Below are positions 5,323-7,618 of a DNA stretch of 7,618 nucleotides, in pieces (position 1 is the stretch's first letter; each line of letters opens with the position of its first letter). Origin of the DNA: an uncultured Ruminococcus sp. (GTDB lineage Bacteria; Bacillota; Clostridia; Oscillospirales; Ruminococcaceae). The stretch spans positions 1-7,618 of the forward strand of contig UQEM01000121.1 of assembly GCA_900540005.1 (NCBI GenBank), in the 5' to 3' direction. Made by a program: the position numbers and the translations under genes. The notes under the pieces are model-generated. The model saw only the letters and a list, made by a program, of their open reading frames with translations. It was not told the origin of the DNA and made no database searches.

Positions 5323-5414
5323 TTAACCGATTGATTATCACTTAAACTATTATATAAATTATTTGTTTCAAACGGAATAAACGATTGACGAAGTTTTAAC
5401 CGATAGTTTATAAT
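5323..5414. promoter_or_regulatory. Divergent promoters with three shared motifs
   Basis: Plus strand: TTGACG (5385-5390), 18 bp, then perfect TATAAT (5409-5414) for the 5460 gene. Minus strand: TATAAT (5349-5354) for the XRE gene ending at 4951, with no clear -35. TTAACCGAT occurs identically at 5323-5331 and 5396-5404, with a variant TAAACGATT at 5378-5386. One copy overlaps the minus gene's leader and ribosome site, one overlaps the plus -35, and one lies in the plus spacer. This layout suits mutual regulation by the two XRE proteins. Confidence 0.6.
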
Positions 5415-5459
5415 AGATAAGGATATTTTGCAAAAATCGCATTCAGGAGGCTGCGATTA

Positions 5460-5840
5460 ATGATAATAAATGCGAAACTTATCGGTAAAAGGATAAAAGA
5501 AGTGCGTACAGCGAGAAAGATGCCGCAGATGCTGCTTGCGGAAAAATGCGATATCAGCGACTCTTATCTCAGCTACATCGAGTGCGGAAGAAAAACGCCC
5601 AGTCTGGAGGTGATAATCAGGATTGCAAGGGAGCTTAACACGACAGTTGACTCCCTTTTGGAAGGTAATCAGAACACTGACACAGGAACATACGAAAAGG
5701 AGATATCGGAGATGATGAACGACTGCTCTCCGTATGAAAAGCGTGTTCTTTATGAGATGCTTCATTCCATGAAAGTGACGATTAGACAGAACAGGACACT
5801 GATTGAGAGTGAGATCAAGACAAGTATAAAGGCATACTGA
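5460..5840 (+). CDS. XRE-family HTH regulator, paralog of its neighbour
   Basis: This encodes a 126-residue regulator. Its Cro/C1-type helix-turn-helix spans about 8-67 (IGKRIKEVRTARKMPQMLLAEKCDISDSYLSYIECGRKTPSLEVIIRIARELNTTVDSLL). A C-terminal helical part contains EISEMMNDCSPYEKRVLYEMLHSMK, which aligns with the C(T/S)P-x-EK block of the divergent regulator, Cys89 corresponding to Cys92 there. A perfect AGGAGG (5445-5450) is placed 9 bases before the ATG. Its strong promoter is overlaid by the shared TTAACCGAT motifs. The pair resembles a two-repressor switch of a mobile element, and which promoter each one controls is inference. Nothing suggests truncation. Confidence 0.88.
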   Translation: MIINAKLIGKRIKEVRTARKMPQMLLAEKCDISDSYLSYIECGRKTPSLEVIIRIARELNTTVDSLLEGNQNTDTGTYEKEISEMMNDCSPYEKRVLYEMLHSMKVTIRQNRTLIESEIKTSIKAY

Positions 5841-5884
5841 CCGAATTACAATAAACCCATAGTCAAAGGTTGTCTTATAGGCAA

Positions 5885-5917
5885 GCGATCTTTGTGAAAA
5901 ATATGCGATTTTTGTAA
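5885..5917 (+). repeat. Pair of 13-base direct repeats
   Basis: GCGATCTTTGTGA (5885-5897) and GCGATTTTTGTAA (5905-5917) match at 11 of 13 positions and lie 20 bp apart, about two helical turns. They precede two hairpins and the promoter of the 6066 gene. They may be a binding site, but the role is unknown. Confidence 0.35.
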
Positions 5918-5920
5918 GAT

Positions 5921-5978
5921 GCGCCATTTCAGGCGCTTTGAGGTTTCACACATGATTTTGGGAGAAGCAAAATCATGT
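5921..5978 (+). other. Two hairpins between the XRE gene and the next cluster
   Basis: GCGCC/GGCGC (5921-5925 with 5932-5936) is followed by only three T. A second, perfect 11-bp stem (5950-5960 with 5968-5978, ACATGATTTTG/CAAAATCATGT) has a GGAGAAG loop and no T run. Either may weakly end the XRE transcript. The second lies just upstream of a promoter and could instead be an operator. Confidence 0.4.
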
Positions 5979-6009
5979 CACAAAATGCCTTTATTTCGAT
6001 ATGAAACTA

Positions 6010-6018
6010 TGCTATAAT
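6010..6018 (+). promoter_or_regulatory. Extended -10 promoter of the small-gene cluster
   Basis: TGCTATAAT is a complete extended -10. The -35 position (5990-5995, TTTATT) is poor, as is usual for this promoter type. It lies about 45 bases before the ATG at 6066 and resembles TGCTATGAT in front of the recombinase gene. Confidence 0.6.
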
Positions 6019-6065
6019 GAATATACCGATAAGCTCGCATATGATAACAATGGAGGTAATGAAAG

Positions 6066-6506
6066 ATGAGTTGTCACGATATTGGCAGAGGTTTGAGTTC
6101 CGTAGTAAAAGTTATTCTTGAAAAGCTCGATTCAGGAGAGATCAGTGCCGATACAGCAAGAGATCTGCTGTATGCCTGCCGCAAAGGTGTTCATTGGTGT
6201 GATGGGAACGAAAACGAAGCAATGATACAAATGCATCAGATGCGGTGCGGATACTGTCTAAAAAAGCTGTCTGAGGGCGATACGATATACAGCTTGTACG
6301 ACATTCCACATTCCTTTGAGAACGAACATCATCAAGAGATCAGAGCTATAGATGCAAAGATCGCTGATTATTTCCTGTGCAGTGAATGCTTTGATATGCA
6401 GTTTGATACCATTGCACCAGGTACAGGAGCAGACGTAAGTATATCGAGGAAAAATACTCGGAAGATTGCTGGCATTATAAGGATTGCCGCAGACCGTGGG
6501 AGATAG
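6066..6506 (+). CDS. Small CxxC/CxxC protein with probable 3' frameshift
   Basis: The frame encodes 146 residues of unknown function. Residues 5-45 are helical (VVKVILEKLDSGEISADTARDLLYACRKG). Cys61-x2-Cys64 (MRCGYCLKKL) and Cys105-x2-Cys108 (FLCSECFDMQFD) look like a zinc knuckle pair. GGAGG (6052-6056) lies 9 bases before the ATG. The last 23 residues (VSISRKNTRKIAGIIRIAADRGR) look unnatural. The -1 frame over the same bases gives RKYIEEKYSEDCWHYKDCRRPWEIDE from about 6434 and stops with TAA at 6512-6514, overlapping the next ATG as TAATG. I infer that one base was lost near 6434, or that the ribosome shifts there; the original product would be about 149 residues and end at 6514. It heads a cluster of three small genes. 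Confidence 0.7.
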   Translation: MSCHDIGRGLSSVVKVILEKLDSGEISADTARDLLYACRKGVHWCDGNENEAMIQMHQMRCGYCLKKLSEGDTIYSLYDIPHSFENEHHQEIRAIDAKIADYFLCSECFDMQFDTIAPGTGADVSISRKNTRKIAGIIRIAADRGR

Positions 6507-6513
6507 ATGAGTA

Positions 6514-6696
6514 ATGAAAATGGCTGAGATATGTATTGAAATCGACGATGATCTCTTGAAACAGCTCAAAGAAATACTCACACCTATGGGCTTGACACCT
6601 GAATTTGTTGCGGAGCAGTTTATCCGCTTCTGTGCTGATCCTAAGAATGCAGTACTTGTCAGGTCGTTGTTTGATGATTGGATAAAAAATGAATGA
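6514..6696 (+). CDS. RelB/DinJ-like ribbon-helix-helix protein
   Basis: This encodes a 60-residue protein with a short N-terminal beta strand (AEICIEIDDDLLKQLKEIL, about 3-21) and two following helices (GLTPEFVAEQFIRFCADPKN), the layout of RelB/DinJ-type ribbon-helix-helix DNA-binding proteins, in which the strand contacts DNA as part of a dimer. GGGAGA at 6498-6503 suits the ATG at 6514; a second ATG at 6520 is possible. Its start overlaps the TAA of the upstream gene's alternative frame, which suggests coupled translation. RelB/DinJ proteins usually neutralise a RelE/YafQ toxin encoded next to them. No toxin-like frame is visible here, because the next frame is cysteine-rich, so an antitoxin role is not supported. 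It could be an autoregulator of the cluster. Confidence 0.65.
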   Translation: MKMAEICIEIDDDLLKQLKEILTPMGLTPEFVAEQFIRFCADPKNAVLVRSLFDDWIKNE

Positions 6697-6700
6697 TAAT

Positions 6701-6901
6701 ATGGAACATAGGAAGATAAGGTGAAACAGACTTCAATGCAAGCTGTGCGGAGATATAATAGAGTCGAAGTATACACACGACTATGTAATGTGCAGCTGTA
6801 AGAAATGTGCGATTGACGGAGGCAAGGAATATGCCCGTTTCAGTGCGCCTAAGCCAGATGATGTTATATTTTTGACGGAATATGAGGATAATAAGGATTG
6901 A
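6701..6901 (+). pseudogene. DUF7695-like cysteine-rich protein, interrupted
   Basis: The frame from ATG 6701 reads MEHRKIR, hits TGA at 6722-6724, and continues NRLQCKLCGDIIESKYTHDYVMCSCKKCAIDGGKEYARF to TGA at 6899-6901. The C-x2-C-GDIIES, H-x-x-x-x-C-x-C and DGG-x-x-Y-x-R blocks match the DUF7695 type of small zinc-ribbon-like proteins as I remember it. No ATG, GTG or TTG follows the stop in frame before the first CxxC. Either a CGA codon became TGA, or the true start is the GTG at 6721 (AGGAAG 5 bases upstream) with a one-base frame error within the first few codons. The ATG lies four bases after the upstream stop, so the three small genes form one transcript. Function is unknown. Confidence 0.6.
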
Positions 6902-6973
6902 ATTATGCATCTGAGGCATACTATCAATAACAGGTCACCAGATCAAAGCGATCGATTCCTGAATAGCTTTTCA

Positions 6974-7062
6974 CTGAATTTTTATTCAGAAACTTGACAA
7001 TAACAAAGCACTGTGGTATAATATTATTATACTGAAAAATAATTCAGAGAAAATATTTTCAG
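6974..7062 (+). promoter_or_regulatory. Perfect consensus promoter flanked by two palindromes
   Basis: TTGACA (6994-6999), 17 bp, then TATAAT (7017-7022), with TG at 7014-7015 adding an extended -10. A perfect 16-bp palindrome CTGAATTTTTATTCAG (6974-6989) ends 4 bp before the -35. A matching 16-bp site CTGAAAAATAATTCAG (7032-7047) covers the predicted start, 58 bp away. A further CTGAAT half-site lies at 6959-6964 and a perfect 12-bp palindrome GAAAATATTTTC at 7049-7060. Such a strong promoter with symmetric flanking sites suggests tight repression, possibly by looping. The repressor is not identified. Confidence 0.75.
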
Positions 7063-7077
7063 AAAAGAAGTGATGCT

Positions 7078-7595
7078 ATGTTTATCGGCAGAGAAAAAGA
7101 ACTCCGGCAGTTAAATGCCGAGCTTTCCTCATGGAAACGCAGGACAGCGGTGCTGGTCTACGGCAAACGCAGAGTTGGAAAATCCACGCTTTTGAGCGAA
7201 GCTGCAAAGAGCTTTGAGGGTGTCGTCATCAATCATATGTGCGTGACAAGCACATTTGAGGGCAATATGGAGCTGATCTATCAGAGCGTTTCGGAGGGGC
7301 TTGGACTGCCCAATATCCGATTCGGCTCTTTGTTTGAGATGATGGATTACCTGAAAACGCTTGACAAAAAGATACTTCTCATCATTGACGAGTATCCCTA
7401 CCTCAAACAGACCAAAAAGAAGAACAAGGTCGATTCCTATATGCAGGCGGTCATCGACAAGCTGCCCGAAAATGTCAAGCTGGTACTCTGCGGTTCATAC
7501 ATCACAGTGATGAAAGAGCTGATGGAAGAGGGCAATCCACTGTTCGGACGGTTCTCACTGATACAGCATATCCGTGACTTTGACTACCTTGACGC
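7078..7595 (+). CDS. P-loop ATPase, DUF234/COG1672-like (3' end missing)
   Basis: This encodes the first 172 residues of an ATP-binding protein of the archaeal-type ATPase group, usually around 450 residues with a C-terminal DUF234 domain. It starts with FIGREKEL, then has the Walker A motif GKRRVGKST (29-37), the Walker B motif ILLIIDEYPYL (99-109, Asp104-Glu105) and a sensor-like LVLCGSYITVM (136-145). The visible end, GNPLFGRFSLIQHIRDFDYLD, is the usual lead into the helical lid. The role of these STAND-like ATPases in gut Firmicutes is unclear; many are linked to mobile or defence regions. The ATG at 7078 follows a weak AAGAAGTG ribosome site. From 7596 the codons come from sequencing adapter, so residues after Asp172 are artefact. 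The strong, palindrome-flanked promoter belongs to this gene. Confidence 0.85.
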
Positions 7596-7618
7596 CTGTC
7601 TCTTATACACATCTCCGA
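7596..7618 (+). other. Nextera transposase adapter (sequencing artefact)
   Basis: CTGTCTCTTATACACATCT (7596-7614) is the 19-base Tn5 mosaic end used in Nextera libraries, and the following CCGA (7615-7618) is the first four bases of the read-2 adapter. This is not genomic DNA, and the window is therefore the untrimmed end of a short-read assembly contig. Confidence 0.97.

Noticed and set aside
6701..6901. Alternative genetic code with TGA read as an amino acid
   Set aside because: Other genes in the window (DUF5131, the 5460 XRE gene, the ribbon-helix-helix gene) end at TGA in natural positions, and the recombinase fragments contain normal codons, so a local mutation or error is simpler.
6514..6901. 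Toxin-antitoxin pair (RelB/DinJ with a toxin)
   Set aside because: The gene after the ribbon-helix-helix protein encodes a cysteine-rich protein with no RelE/YafQ-like features, and the gene before it is also cysteine-rich; no toxin can be supported.
7594..7618. Continuation of the ATPase coding frame to the window end
   Set aside because: These codons come from the adapter and not from the genome.

Overview
The window looks like a contig end from a low-to-mid GC Firmicute, most likely a gut or rumen clostridium of the Ruminococcus type. The clues are purine-rich Shine-Dalgarno sites, near-consensus sigma-A promoters, an intracellular family 5 glycoside hydrolase, and the style of the small regulators and the serine recombinase. 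The taxon is inferred and no marker gene is present. The last 23 bases (7596-7618) are Nextera transposase adapter, so the true sequence stops at 7595.

Layout. 1-339 carries no convincing gene but holds two hairpins: a terminator fed by a transcript entering from the left, with a duplicated 13-mer that could form an attenuator, and the likely terminator of the glycosidase gene. 340-1293 (minus) is a cytoplasmic GH5 beta-glucanase-type enzyme, divergent from an AraC-family regulator (1444-2220, plus). Repeated ATATCATA motifs lie between them, so the regulator may control the glycosidase. 2249-3500 is a two-gene operon, a MarR-type repressor followed one base later by a DUF5131 (Gp37/Gp68-like) cysteine-motif protein. 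Its promoter lies in the 3' end of the AraC gene and is overlaid by two palindromes.

3518-4837 is a decayed mobile-element region. On the minus strand there is the C-terminal end of a large serine recombinase (3642-3968) with a branched, U-tailed terminator behind it, and the N-terminal end of a serine recombinase (4475-4837). About 500 bp of unrelated sequence with two inverted repeats separates them, and the central recombinase domain is missing. Next come two divergent, related XRE regulators (4951-5310 minus; 5460-5840 plus) that share a motif-rich intergenic region. They are probably the control genes of the former element.

6066-6901 is a compact plus-strand cluster of three small genes: a CxxC/CxxC protein with an apparent frameshift near its end, a RelB/DinJ-like ribbon-helix-helix protein, and a DUF7695-like cysteine-rich protein with a premature stop or early frameshift. 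From 7078 a P-loop ATPase of the DUF234-linked (COG1672-like) type begins under a perfect TTGACA-17-TATAAT promoter flanked by two 16-bp palindromes, and it runs into the adapter.

I see no CRISPR array, rRNA or tRNA, and no complete new defence system. The most interesting features are the paired operators at several promoters, the branched terminator, and the pattern of broken genes in the mobile-element area.
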